A program made the position numbers and the translations under genes. Positions 10,291 through 21,099 of a stretch of DNA of 64,000 nt are shown here, piece after piece (the stretch's first letter is position 1; each line of letters begins with the position of its first letter). Below the pieces are notes generated by a model. That model ran no database searches. It worked only from the letters and a program-made list of their open reading frames with translations, and was not told the DNA's origin. The DNA lies in assembly GCA_023362775.1 (NCBI GenBank), contig JALMGJ010000020.1, positions 3,286,001-3,350,000 on the forward strand. The letters run 5' to 3'. The stretch comes from Charina bottae (lineage: Eukaryota; Chordata; Lepidosauria; Squamata; Charinaidae).

Positions 10291-12534
10291 AAGACTATTG
10301 TTGGGGAAGAGTTTATTTTAAAATGCCCCATGGCACTCTGTGCATGCTCCTTGGAGCCTTTGCAATGGGCATAATCTCTTCCTCCAGCTGGGATTTTTTT
10401 TTTCACCTCAGGCTTGTGAAAATCAGGAGTCACTAAGTAGTTTTTGCTTTGTTTTCTAAGTATGTCTGTGCATTCAGTGTTTTGATTGTTTGTGTGTCTG
10501 ACTGCTCTGGGCTATCATAGATGCCCACTAGCCCTTAAGGCCCTGCTTCCACAGTTTGCTCCCTTGATGAAGAAATAGCCAAGGGCAGCTGCTTGAAGAA
10601 GCATTAAGAAAAATTAAGGTTATTGCTAAAACCCCTTCATTTATGGGAAAGAACAAACTATTGCAGGAGATGAGGGAAGTACATATAAGGAAGCTGCCAT
10701 GCTTGCAGCTACTCTTGATTTCTGCCACTCTGTCTTGTTTGTAAGAAAATTGATGGTGGGTAACTGTATGTAGCATAGATAGGAATTTTAGAAAGTGCCA
10801 GGCTCTAGGAGGGACCAGAAGTCTGAGTAGGAAGGAAGCAAGAGGAAAGTATGAGAAGTAAGAAGGTTTAAGAAATGTGATTCAGAGAGCTTGAAGACAT
10901 GTGTGTGTCTGGGTCTGATTGATTGTTACACCTGGGTCTAAATTTGTTTTTGGTAATGCATGTGGAGGCATTTTAGCAAAGGAAGAAAGACATTGGAAAA
11001 GAAACAGGAATGTTTAATACACTTTTGTTCAAAACCTAATGAAGCATTGCCTTGGGAACTCCTTGCCACTGTAAAGGAGGTGACAAGTCATTGTTAATTT
11101 TTTCTTCCCTTTTCTTGAAGACAAGGAAAGGAAGGCAAACGATTTCTTTAAGAGAGCCAGCTTGGTGTAGTGGGAAAGGCAAAAGGGGTGGAAAATGGGA
11201 ACGTTGAATTCTAGTCCTACCTGTGTTGCAAGGAAGCCAGCTGGGTGATTTTGGGCCAGTCATTTTTCTCTCAGCCCTGGGAAGGAGGTACTGGCAAGCC
11301 ACTTCTGAAACCATTGCCAAAAGACTGCCAGGACTCATCCAGGCATTTGCCAGGAGTAAAAAGTTGAGTCAAAAAGTACAAGAAAGGTAAGGGGAGAAAC
11401 CCCAGCCTAATTTTCTTAGGAAAATGTCAAGTTTCCTACTCTTACTGTTTTGAGGCTTGCAATACTCTTTTTGCATTCTGTCCTGCCTCCCTGAAGTGTG
11501 CCTCTTGCTAATTCCCCCCCCCCATGTATATGTGTGTGCGTGTGTGGCCTTAAGCTACCCCACCTTTACTCTCTGTTTAACCCCTACCTGCTAATGCTTA
11601 AGATACCGATGGAAGGGGGTGAAATGAGTCAGTTTCTTCTAAGCGCTAAAAGAAATCTTCTCACTTAAGTGCCTATCTCTTAAGTGCCTATCCCCTGCCT
11701 GCGCTAAATGGGATCCTTTTACATCTGCACTAAGCAGAGTACTAATTTCCCGTCTATGCTAACTGGGGTTTCTTCTGTTTCTCTGAACAAAAGGAGTGTA
11801 TTTCTTTGGACAAGATGTATGTAAAATAAAAGGTGACTGTTTGTAAGGACTGGGGTGGTTCTTTTTCCTTGGGCACTGACCGGTAGCCTAAGGAGAGGAA
11901 CCCACCCAGCCTCTATTTTTGTATCAAATAAACGCTGTCTCAGCTGCTAGGAATTGGGGGAACCTAAAACCCACAGGGCCATGTTAATTTTTAGGGACAA
12001 AATTAATCATGCTATAGGAGAGGGAAGGGGGTATAAACCAGTTAATTTTTAACAAGAATTGGGTAGTAGCAACAGATATTTAGTTGAAAGGTTGTGAGTG
12101 GTTTTCTTTTGTCTACCAGTCCGTTCATCTAAGCTACACCTAACTATTTTAATCTCTGCAGTGTTTAAGATGCCAGCCAAGCAGCAGAAATGGATGTGTG
12201 AACAATAAATCAAACTAAGCTGGAGAGAAAAGGAAAGGGCACCACCAAGTATAGCAACAGGCAGTAAACCTGACATGTAAAATTACTAATGAGGATGCAC
12301 TTAAACACAATGCAACTGGAAATAACAGAATCTCAGTTTGTGTATAACTCTCCTGCCTTTAAACCTTTTTGTTAAGTGAACTGTCCTTTCTTTCCTCAAT
12401 GCCATACACAGGAAGGAAGTTCGAAGTCCCTCAGTTGGAGGCTAGTGATAAAAGGTTGAAAGAATATGTGTGTGGGCTCTTTTCTGTTTTGTCTCACCTC
12501 AGGAACAAAGGACTGTTGACCTAGACCCTTCCTC
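10291..12534. other. Non-retroviral-looking interior of the ERV
   Basis: About 2.2 kb with no frame longer than about 100 codons and no protease, RT or RNase H signature on either strand. It contains a SINE (11153-11390). At about 11640-11980 an LTR-like stretch has a polyadenylation signal at 11927-11932 and is followed by 'aattgggggaacc'. Either host DNA was captured during an earlier replication cycle or an older element recombined into this one. Because the flanking LTRs are identical, this segment most probably arrived with the provirus. Confidence 0.6.
11153..11390 (+). mobile_element. Sauria-type SINE inside the ERV
   Basis: Reads 'gagagccagcttggtgtag' (head), 'ttctagtcctacc', 'gccagctgggtga', 'gggccagtcatttttctctc', 'ggcaagccacttctgaaac', then 'catccaggcatttgccagg' and 'ttgagtcaaaaagtac'. 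It is in the same orientation as the provirus. It is clearly more diverged from the other SINE copies than the LTRs are from each other. Confidence 0.8.
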
Positions 12535-12540
12535 TCGAAT

Positions 12541-12775
12541 TTACAGTCCACCCGCATCAGCCTGGCCAGTGGGTTCTCATTAAATCCTGAAAGGAGGATA
12601 AGCTGAAGCCACAGTGGGAAGGCCCTTTCCTGGTATTACTTACCGGTGAGACATCGATTCGTACAGCTGAGAAAGGATGGACACATCACTCCAGAACTAA
12701 AGGGCCTGTGCCAGCCCCAACCCAACGGGACGGTGGTTCTTTCTGATAACCCGCTGAAACTCACCCTCAGAAAAT
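12541..12775 (+). pseudogene. ERV pol remnant: integrase C-terminus
   Basis: In one frame (interrupted by a TGA at about 12587-12589) the sequence reads '..PGQWVLIKS' and then 'PQWEGPFLVLL', followed by a 'KGWTHHSR' block. This is the order of the gammaretroviral integrase C-terminal domain just upstream of env. Everything upstream (RT, RNase H, catalytic core) is missing. Confidence 0.75.
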
Positions 12776-13808
12776 GATCCTGTAATTATGTGTTGTTGTG
12801 ACTGTGCCCCTTTTCATAATTATTGTAAAATTGTATGTGATATAGTAGTGATAGAAGATTGGGAATGAGAACATAAATAGACATTCCTCAAGACCCACGG
12901 AAAGAAAGGGTGGTTGTGCTAATAGAAACTATAGACCCAGAGAAGCCCAAGGTACTCCCAGTGTGTGAAACTAGAATCTGTCCCCAAAGGGAAGACATTG
13001 ACCTCCGAACCATCGGTTTAAATTGGGAATATGGAGTGGCCCTTGACCAACACTAGACTCTTAATCTTGGTCTGGGTTCAAGTATGTGGCTCCCAGATCT
13101 AACGGTCATGTTTTCAGAACTCAGGGCAGTGTGATTGGCAACCCCAAATTAATTAACCCCACCAACAAGTGGGAAGATATAGTAGCTGTGAAGTCACCCT
13201 GGCTATAACACATGGAGATTGGGCAAAGGGAGGAAGGAAAACTCCTTGTAAAGACCTAAAGCCATTTGATGACTGGGTTAACCAGCTATGAATGTGGAAA
13301 ACTGGATGGGATCTCTTGGCCCCTGCTTGTAAAGTTCTGGGACCTACCTCGAGACAAGGGATGTGCCATAATCTGACTCTACCCAAACCAGATTGGGACG
13401 TAGAGTGTGGAAAAGGAGGATGTACTTCAAAGTTTTCCCAGTTAACCTATGGTTGGGCAGGAACATGCTTATGGGGGAAAACGCTTCGCCAGTTAAAAAG
13501 AGAAACTGTATTCAGGAGGAAAGGTCCAACAGACAGTAATTTATAGGAGTTTTCATGAGTGTAAGGGAAGTACCACCAAATGCCAGTTTAAGGATGTAAC
13601 CCTTAGCGTTCGCAGAGAGGATGGAATAGTAACCTGCCACGACTCCAAAGGAACCCAGACCATATACCGCACAATAGTTGTCAGAAACATTAGGGAGGAA
13701 ATAGTGACAGAAACTAAAGTAGAAGGAGAAAGAAATTCAGGAACAGTTCGATGCACATGAGGAAATAAAAGATAACAGTTGGTCTAGGAAGAACTGTGGG
13801 GAGACTAA
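12776..13808 (+). pseudogene. ERV env surface-subunit region, broken
   Basis: This lies where the envelope surface subunit should be, between the integrase tail and the transmembrane frame. Short open pieces in several frames are cut by multiple stops. Trp- and Cys-bearing stretches are visible (for instance around 13300-13500), but I cannot align it confidently. Assignment is by position. Confidence 0.5.
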
Positions 13809-14447
13809 CATGGGGGAACAAAGGCCCCGGAACGTATAATCAATTACGATGGTCCAGCATCTTGGGGACCCACAGTCAGAGGGTATCGAGATCCAGGATA
13901 TCTAATCAATAGGATAACAAGGTTACAAACCGTTCTAGAAATAATAACCAATAAAACATCGGAAACCCTATTGTTGCTAGCCAAAACCGATGAAAGGTTG
14001 CATACAGCAATATACCAGGACAAGTTAGCTTTGGACTACCTGTTAGCTCAAGAAGGGTGTGTGTGTGGTAAAGCTCATGTGCCAGTACAGACCTGGAAAG
14101 GTATGGGAGACTTAGGGATCAAGAATTGGTTCAGGGGCATGTTTAAAAATTGGAAAAGGGTCCTGGTTTTAATAGCGCTGGGCCTCGGGGGACTGCTTGC
14201 CTTACCTTGTTTATTACCCATTATTCAAGGAATGATAAGCCGAACCATACAAAGCGCTACCCTAATAACTCAACCAGAGAAAAACAATATGATAAGACTG
14301 AAGGTCGGAAGGAATGACCCAGGGCCAAGAGAGTTCTTAGAAGAAACTTACAAGTTACACCCCGAAGAAGTAAAAAGAATAAAAAGTGGACCTGTAGAGA
14401 AATGGGAGAAAGTGGAGTGGATGACAAATCAATATAATGGGGTATGA
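13809..14447 (+). pseudogene. ERV env transmembrane-subunit region, still open
   Basis: A frame open from about 13809 (after a TAA) to the TGA ending at 14447 shows the layout of a retroviral transmembrane protein. There is a leucine/isoleucine heptad region (about 13905-14010), then '[14 protein letters not shown]' at about 14025-14066, and a hydrophobic anchor of about 25 residues (about 14161-14245). A charged cytoplasmic tail of about 65 residues follows. The segment after the heptad region resembles the disulphide-loop/immunosuppressive-type segment of gammaretroviral envelopes, but the CX6CC spacing is altered. It has no start codon of its own in context and no intact surface subunit, so no functional envelope is predicted. 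Confidence 0.72.
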
Positions 14448-14474
14448 ACTAAGTTCTTGAGGAACAATGGGCTC

Positions 14475-14497
14475 GAAAAAAAAAAAAAAGGGGGGAA
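14475..14497 (+). promoter_or_regulatory. ERV polypurine tract
   Basis: A run of A followed by six G and AA lies directly before the TG that opens the 3' LTR: the plus-strand primer of reverse transcription. Confidence 0.9.
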
Positions 14498-14498
14498 T

Positions 14499-15375
14499 TG
14501 TCAGATATTAAAAATTAGTGTTCCTCAAAGAATAATTAAATCCCAATAGAAGGATGAGGAAATCATTCTTCCTAAAATAGCTGCCAAAAATTCTGAAACA
14601 GAAAAGAGCGATGCATATAGGTGATAATGAATCCGGAGGGAGACACCCATTAACACCAACCTCCAACACATAGCTGCCGGAGCACCAAGGGATATTTGCA
14701 TGACAAGGGTCTGGGAAGAAAGGGGGAGAAATAAGCAAACTCCTCTTTCTGTGTCAGCTTCAGGTAACTTAAGAAACAATCAATGGGTAATCAAAGCAAA
14801 ACCAGCCTGTCAGTTGTGTCTCCTATCAAGAGGAACTAAGATACATTGAGTTCAAAGGAGATTCGGTGTCGGCTTCAAAACAAGACTAGTATGTCAGTTA
14901 CTTAAAAGAAAGGCTTGTTAAAACGAGACTATTGCCTCCTATTGACACAAACTAAGCTACATTGAACTTTAAGGGACCTTCAAAGCCATTATGACTATGT
15001 TAATGACTAAAGACTGAACTAATCAGGAAAAGTCTCACACAAGAAAGAGTAAAGATATCACCCAGAGAAATTGACAAAAGGCGGCCGTGGTATTGTAAAA
15101 CGTCGAGGCAGGAACTGAGAACTGTCAGTCTGACACTTTGCAAACTTGTGTAAATATGTAAATATGTAAATATGTAAACTAAATATGTAAACTGACTTTT
15201 CTTTGAAATACATGTATAAAAGAAATGAATGAACCTTGCTCATGGCTCTCTCTATACCAGTCAAATTTGTGGCGGTATGGGGGAAGCCTCTTTTGCAAAA
15301 GAACCAATAAACATTTAGAGCTGTTATTTGTTAGTTCAGTATTTTATTTTGTGGGAAAAGGAGCCAAATCTCACA
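14499..15375 (+). repeat. ERV 3' LTR
   Basis: 877 bp, offset exactly 5954 from the 5' LTR, with no difference seen on reading both. AATAAA is at 15306-15311. Followed by the target duplication TCTA (15376-15379). Confidence 0.96.
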
Positions 15376-15379
15376 TCTA

Positions 15380-15593
15380 TAAGTACAAAACACAAAATAT
15401 AAAAATGGCAACCAAGCACCAACACAAAATAACTAAAAGGGGACTCCACTCAACTGGCTCCTAAAGCCTGGGAGAAATTAATAAATGCAACATGGTTATT
15501 ACAATATTTAATCACCTATATTAAGAAATACCTTTCTGGATCATTTATTTTTTGTATTCTTGCCCCTGGATAAGGGGTGACTCAGAAATTCCC
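15380..15593. other. No gene recognised
   Basis: AT-rich flank of the provirus. Confidence 0.5.
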
Positions 15594-15771
15594 TTTTTAT
15601 TTGGGATTTTGTGTGTTTGGCTGCTGCCTTTTACTTGATTTTCCTCTTTCTCGTTTTTCCAATAAGCTCCTTTTTTATCTGTCTGAAAGAACAAAGGAGC
15701 TTATTGGGAAAATGAAAAAGAGGAAAATCAAGTAAAAGGCAGCAGCCAAACACACAAAATCCCGAATAAAA
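15594..15771. repeat. Large inverted repeat / hairpin (~78-bp arms, ~20-nt loop)
   Basis: The left arm (about 15596-15673) contains 'tgtttggctgctgcctttta' and 'caataagctccttt'. The right arm (about 15693-15771) contains their reverse complements 'aaaggagcttattg' and 'taaaaggcagcagccaaaca'. Only a few mismatches are seen, mostly around 15648-15658. A transcript would fold into a long hairpin. No flanking target duplication was identified, so foldback element versus inverted duplication is open. Confidence 0.9.
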
Positions 15772-16560
15772 TCAATACAGCCAGCTTAGCTAAACTAGTT
15801 ACTGATTACCTGTTTGAATAAGCTCTTGGATAACAGCATACATTCAGAGTTCATTGGAAAGAGACCATCTGGGCCTCCCACTTGACTTTCCTTCTTCCTG
15901 CTCTATCTTCCCTTCTTCTTTCTTTCAGCACTATCCTCAGCTACATATAATGTGGAGGATAAACAAAAGCCAGCCCCTTTGGGGAGACAGACTACTGCTT
16001 TGGTCTTTCAGAGAAAATTCTTTATCTCTTATGTCCTGGGTCTAACCAAATAATCAGAAATTATCTTGTGGCTGAAGCTACCTTCCTTACAATCCTTGGT
16101 AGAATGATAAAGTCACAGTGTAATTTTCATCAGTTGTGCCATTCCCATGGGAGAGCTTTCCAGGACACAAAAGCTGAATTCTATTTCTTCAGATCTTTCA
16201 GCATGGGATCAATTTACCAGATGCTTTAGGGGGCACGGTTGTGCCATACCAAAAACTTGGGGTTTTTCATAACCCCCTATCTGATGTATGAAGATGGAAG
16301 AAAAGAACAACCCAGTTAGATCCTGTTTAGGCTAATAAGTCTTAAAAAGAACATAGGTGTCTTACTGAACAAATGTTAACAGCATCTTAAAAGAGCAGGA
16401 CTGCAGCTAGAGAGTGACAGACAGGGAGTTCTTATTGGGTTAAAACCTTCCGTATTCATACTCAAATATATGAGTTGCATCATTGGTCCTAGCAGAAATT
16501 GCTGAGAGTCCCAATAAAATTTTATCCATTATCTCTAAGAGATCATAGTGAAGGGGTAAA
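15772..16560. other. No gene recognised
   Basis: Unique-looking AT-rich DNA with accidental short frames. Confidence 0.5.
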
Positions 16561-16564
16561 GTAC

Positions 16565-17300
16565 AAGTTGACTGGAAGAAGCAAATACCTTTTTTAAAAG
16601 GGGGAAAGAGGGAGAACTACCAACTGGTCAGTCTGACCGACACAAGTATCTAGGAACTGATCCATCTCTAAGCACCCTAGAAACAATGCAGCGATTGAAG
16701 TCAGCATGAATTGGTTAAGAGCAACTACTGTCAGACTAACATTACTGCTTCTCATTGTTTTATATTTAATAGACTGTTGGCATGCTATTGACAAAATAGA
16801 TCTGATCACAGGGCTGTTAGGTGCAGGATCCTGAAGGCATTCTGGATAGTTCAGTGTGGGCCAGATAGCATAACTATTATACAGCTGGCTTGAAAACTAT
16901 AGTGAAAAACTGTTCTTCAGAGCTTCTGCAATGAACTGGAGAATGGGTCTGAACAGAACAGAGGGTGATGCAATGAAGGAAATGCTGACGACACAAAACT
17001 GGATGTAGTTTTTCTAGATATAATAAAAAATACAAAATAATCTTGATAAGATAAAGACATTCTTAGGAATGATACCATAAAAGAATATTTCATAATATTC
17101 TTCATTTAGGAAAAGGAAATCAAATGAACAGACATAAGATGGGGAATGTCTGATCTGACAATGCTATCTGTGAGCTGCATTGGATTCCAAGCTGAATATA
17201 AGGCAGCAGTGTGATGTGACTGCAAAAAGCCAACACAATTTTAGTCTTCCTTTAGTGCATGTAGAGTAAGATAATTGATACAAGGGGACAAGGATCCCAG
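16565..17300 (+). mobile_element. CR1 LINE, degraded RT region
   Basis: Recognisable CR1 words in order: 'ctaccaactggtcagtctgac' (16616), 'agaaacaatgcagcgattg' and 'actgtcagactaac' (16678-16742), a 'gctgacgacacaaaactgg' YADDTKL-like block (16984-17003), and 'ggcagcagtgtgatgtgactgcaaaaagcc' (17203-17232). Many indels remove any frame. Confidence 0.65.
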
Positions 17301-18551
17301 AGTAGCATGAGATGCAGGCAGAAAGAAGTAAGGCCACTTATACTTTAAAATTATAAAAGGACACACATTCAGAATTAAATTGGGAATTAAAGAATCTCTA
17401 AAAGCATAGCTCTTTTAGTCTGTGCAGTAAAAACAACTAAAGTGTTGTTAGTAGTCAACACTACACACAAATAGCTGAACCTCTATCAAGAAGAGATGAA
17501 GACCAAATGAAAAAGGTTATGTGACCCACACGGTTTGGGGTTGCAAGGATCTTGTGTTTGCATAACAAGTGTGCATAACTGGCAACAGGTTTGCTGTACT
17601 TTGCAGCTCTCTGAGGCTCAGAGGGGAGATGTACAAAGTACAGCAGATACATTCTTGCAATCAGCTAAGAGAGCCAGAATGCAGTGGGATAAATTCAAAT
17701 GGCAATACTCCCACATTCCCACCTCAGAAAACGGATTCCTTCCTTTTCCTAGGCCTCAGACTACAATGAGTGCAAGATGTATCCCATCCAGTTTCTATCA
17801 CTTTGCCAGCAGAAGTGGTTTATTATGAAGTAACCAGTTTATTTTTTACATGTCCAGCTGCTCAAGTAAACGCAAGCAAAACCTCAGTCCTTGGACAGGG
17901 GGCCATTACAATTTCCCACAATGCCTCAGGCTCTGACTTAGCATTCCTCTGGGATACCATGAGAAGTTTGCAGCTGTGCCATTTATATTTTCCGTAAGAA
18001 TCTGGAGAAAGACACCGAACCTGGAGCGGAGCATACCTTTTCCCATCTCTACAGTTTAGCAATATATTTGCTTGCAGTGCCCTATTCCCTCTGGAATAAC
18101 TTTTATCTTGTCATATGAGTTGGTGTTTTCTTCTGTTAATCTTCTTCTTACAGCCCAGCAATTTTTGGCCTGCATCTTTCCTTAAGTTGAAAGAGTTGTT
18201 CCTTTTAAAAAAAACACCTTTGAATTCTCTTCATTATTTTACTCCTATTTTACTCTCATCATTGGCAACTTCACTTCTGAAGAATTTGCATACTGTTCAA
18301 TAAGAATATAAAGAATCCTGTTTTCACCTGGTTTGCCTCTGCTAGATAGCTTGTTCTGAACAAAACTCTGCTTGTTTTATGTTCCCCTCCTTGTTCATCT
18401 ATGCTTAATCTTCATATTTAGCTTCCAGAGATTCTTCACTACCAGTAATTTGTGGTATAAAACCTAAATGTCTCTGGCACTGAAAAGTGAATGCTATATT
18501 ATTAGAAGACACAGGACAGCAATGGAATGAATAGACAAGGAGGGAGGGAGG
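17301..18551. other. No gene recognised
   Basis: No conserved exon or clear repeat. Frames up to 97 codons (17535-17828) show no domain. Confidence 0.5.
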
Positions 18552-18617
18552 AGAGAGAAGGAAGGAAGGAAGGAAGGAAGGAAGGAAGGAAGGAAGGAAG
18601 GAAGGAAGGAAGGAAGG
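18552..18617. repeat. (GAAG)n microsatellite
   Basis: About fifteen GAAG/GGAA units. Confidence 0.97.
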
Positions 18618-20150
18618 AGCATTCCAACCAATTTTCTTACTATGGGACATCTGCTTTCAGAGCTCTGACAATGAACATACTGTAAATACTTAAAAGCCGG
18701 GAATTACTACAGATGTTCCTGTGTTCAGTTAATTTAGGTACAGAATTATGGGACAATGTGGTAGAGAGTTTCTCTGAGTTAACTCTCAGAGAATTAAACA
18801 CCCACTGCAAATGCATTGTTATGTTTTATCCCTTTCTAAATTTAGCTCTTTGCATTTAAGTTAACTTTACAATGACACTATCACTTTGGTTGGACAAAGG
18901 TTGCTAGTGAACATAACCTTCTGCCACATAGGAGAAACACAAATTTGGATTTATGTGGTAGAGAACAACATAGGCTTACATACTAAGTTACATATACATA
19001 AAATGAGAGATGGTTTGTATGTGAAATCAAAAGCTTTTGCATTTGCTAGTTTTAAAAAGCAATAAGAAGAAATAGAAAATAACCTTTTATCCTTTTCTTG
19101 TTCCTTTCTACATTTTTTAAAGTACATATTTTACATGATGATCAGCTACATTTAGTGTGAACATGGTATTCATTTAGCACCATTTTAAATCCAACATGTT
19201 CCGCTAGTGGAAACCAAGGTGGGAAAGACTTGTAAGTCTGTGTGACGGAGAGGTAGGAGGAGTAGCAGGGAGTGCCAGGGGGTGCTGGGGGCAAGAATAG
19301 TCATGAAAAAGCCTCTAACACTTAAGTGCGAGCAGCTGTTTACCTCCAGCCAAAGAAGTTCTGTAAACAGGATGTCCTTTGTTCCCTATCCAGAGTGCAA
19401 AACTGCTGACCTGAGGCGATACCTCTTCTAGAAAAGAAAAAGAAGGAAAAGACCCACTTTCTCCCCTTTATTTTAAAGAATGCAGATAATAATATAACAC
19501 ATCAGTCCTGCTAAAGAATTGGAAGCTTTCACAGCATAAAAAGACAAAGAGTCGGCATCCACTCTCCAACTTTGACATCAATTCTGGCAAAGAATGCTAG
19601 AGCGCAGCTTAACACGGTCAAGTTGTGGATTCCCTCCCTACTGAACAAAGCTTTGGAGACTGCTTACATTTTTTCCCTTCCCGTTCTTTGTTCAAAAGAA
19701 CTCTGAAACAACCATAATAGAGAGAATACTGGATTATCCCTGTAAGCTTTTCCAACTCCTTAAGTGCAACTGCCTGGGTTGTGTTTACCAATAGTGTGGA
19801 CGGCTGCTAAGTTCTCACCAGAAATGAGTGAGAAACATAAACCTTATGTTCTGTGATTCTTGTGGTTTTTTCCTTCTTCCCAGCAATATGGATTAAGTAT
19901 TTCTATATGTCCATAAGCAGTCATGAAAAAGAATTTCGGAGCAGAAGTTAACAGAATTGCTGAACTGAATGTTTTCACCAACTTTTAAGTTTTATTTAAT
20001 AGACAATCAATATGCACCAACTTCATATTGAAGATTCAAGATCAAATCCAAGTTTTACCTAATATTAAGGTCTTTGAAAGAGTGTCACGGAGAGACATAA
20101 TAATAATAATTTTAAAATTACTGATAGATACTGACATATAGGTGTACTTC
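18618..20150. other. No gene recognised
   Basis: No coding or repeat signature identified. The stretch 19230-19440 is less AT-rich and unique-looking and could be a conserved non-coding segment, but I have no direct support. Confidence 0.45.
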
Positions 20151-20153
20151 CAG

Positions 20154-20234
20154 GTCTAATTAAAGGTGTTGGCTATGACCTTTAAAGCCCTTCATGGCAT
20201 AGGCCCAGGTTACCTGAGGAACCTGAGGTTACAT

Positions 20235-20281
<47 letters not shown>

Positions 20282-20795
20282 TTTCTATGACCGCCCATCT
20301 CCCCCTCAAGGAGGGTCTCTGGGCGGTTCACAACACAACATCATTAAAATACAATAAAAACAACAATAAAAAAAATTTAACCCCTCCCACCTGGTCCAGT
20401 AGGAAGGGCATGTTACAGACCCCATCCGCTAAAGAATTCTGACTGGCGGGGTCGAGGAGGAGAGCCTTTTCTGCCGTTGCCCCCGCCCTGTGGAACATCT
20501 TGCCCCCTGAGGTGAGGTTGGTGCCCACTCTTCTGGACTTCAGGAAAAGCGTCAAGACCTGGCTCTGCCAACTAGCTTGGTGGTCCAAGAGTGATAGGCA
20601 GCCCTGGGGGTGGTTGTTGGCTTAAAGACGCTCTCTCCGCCTTTTAGTTTCCCTCTTTTATCTTCTATTTTTTTGTACTTTTTCTATTTTTATAATGGTT
20701 TTATAATTTTTTTTGTAAGCTGCCCAGAGTCACTTTTATAGTGAGATGGGCAGTGTATAAATTTAATAATAAAATAAAAAAATAAAAACAAGAAA
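20154..20795 (+). mobile_element. L2 LINE 3' end, copy C, with a nested L2 tail
   Basis: L2 ORF end: 'atgacctttaaagcccttcatggcataggcccaggttacctgagg' (20174-20218) resumes after an insertion at about 20400 and runs through 'ctgtggaacatcttgccccctgaggt' (20489-20514) to 'aagacctggctctgcca'. The 3' terminus 'gctgcccagagtcac...gagatgggcag.gtataaattt' ends at about 20770 with an A-rich tail. Confidence 0.85.
20228..20400 (-). mobile_element. Short L2 3' tail inserted antisense into L2 copy C
   Basis: A (ATTT)n run (20230-20283) leads into 'gaccgcccatctccccctcaaggagggtctctgggcggttca', the reverse complement of an L2 3' terminus. It interrupts the L2 ORF between 'ctgaggaacc' and the downstream 'ctcccacctggtcc'. 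The copy is only about 100 bp plus tail. Confidence 0.8.
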
Positions 20796-20799
20796 GGAA

Positions 20800-21091
20800 T
20801 GGCCTTCAGGGCTTACTCAACAATCACAGTCTGTTGTCATAAAGCCAGCAGGTAAAGGGTGAGCTTTTGTAATATCAGACATGAGATCATGAGAAAACTT
20901 CAGGATTTATCCCTTTTATTTGCAAGTTAATATGGATCCTGCCAAAGAAATAGTATCCACCATTAAGGTTACTGTACAAGAAGTACTGAGATTTATAAAC
21001 AGAGAAAGTTTATATTTCATTGAGAATTAAATTCCTGCAACTTCCAGTATTTTACGTCCTTCTGAAGACTACAGAGACCACCATCAGAACA
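20800..21091. other. No gene recognised
   Basis: AT-rich, nothing identifiable. Confidence 0.5.
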
Positions 21092-21099
21092 CTCTACAG

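Larger units (their letters stand above)
8545..15375 (+). mobile_element. Endogenous retrovirus, gammaretrovirus-like, defective, two full LTRs
   Basis: This is a complete provirus frame: 5' LTR, tRNA-Pro type primer site, leader with splice donor, gag start, interior, env, polypurine tract and 3' LTR, with a 4-bp TCTA duplication on both sides. The two LTRs read identical over 877 bp, so insertion is recent. The internal 5077 bp is far shorter than a full gammaretroviral interior. Capsid, nucleocapsid, protease, RT and RNase H are not recognisable. Between the gag N-terminus and the integrase C-terminus lies about 2.2 kb of DNA without retroviral signatures, including an old SINE. The env surface part is broken by stops while the transmembrane part is still open. 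It cannot replicate by itself; its young age implies it moved with proteins supplied in trans. Confidence 0.93.
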
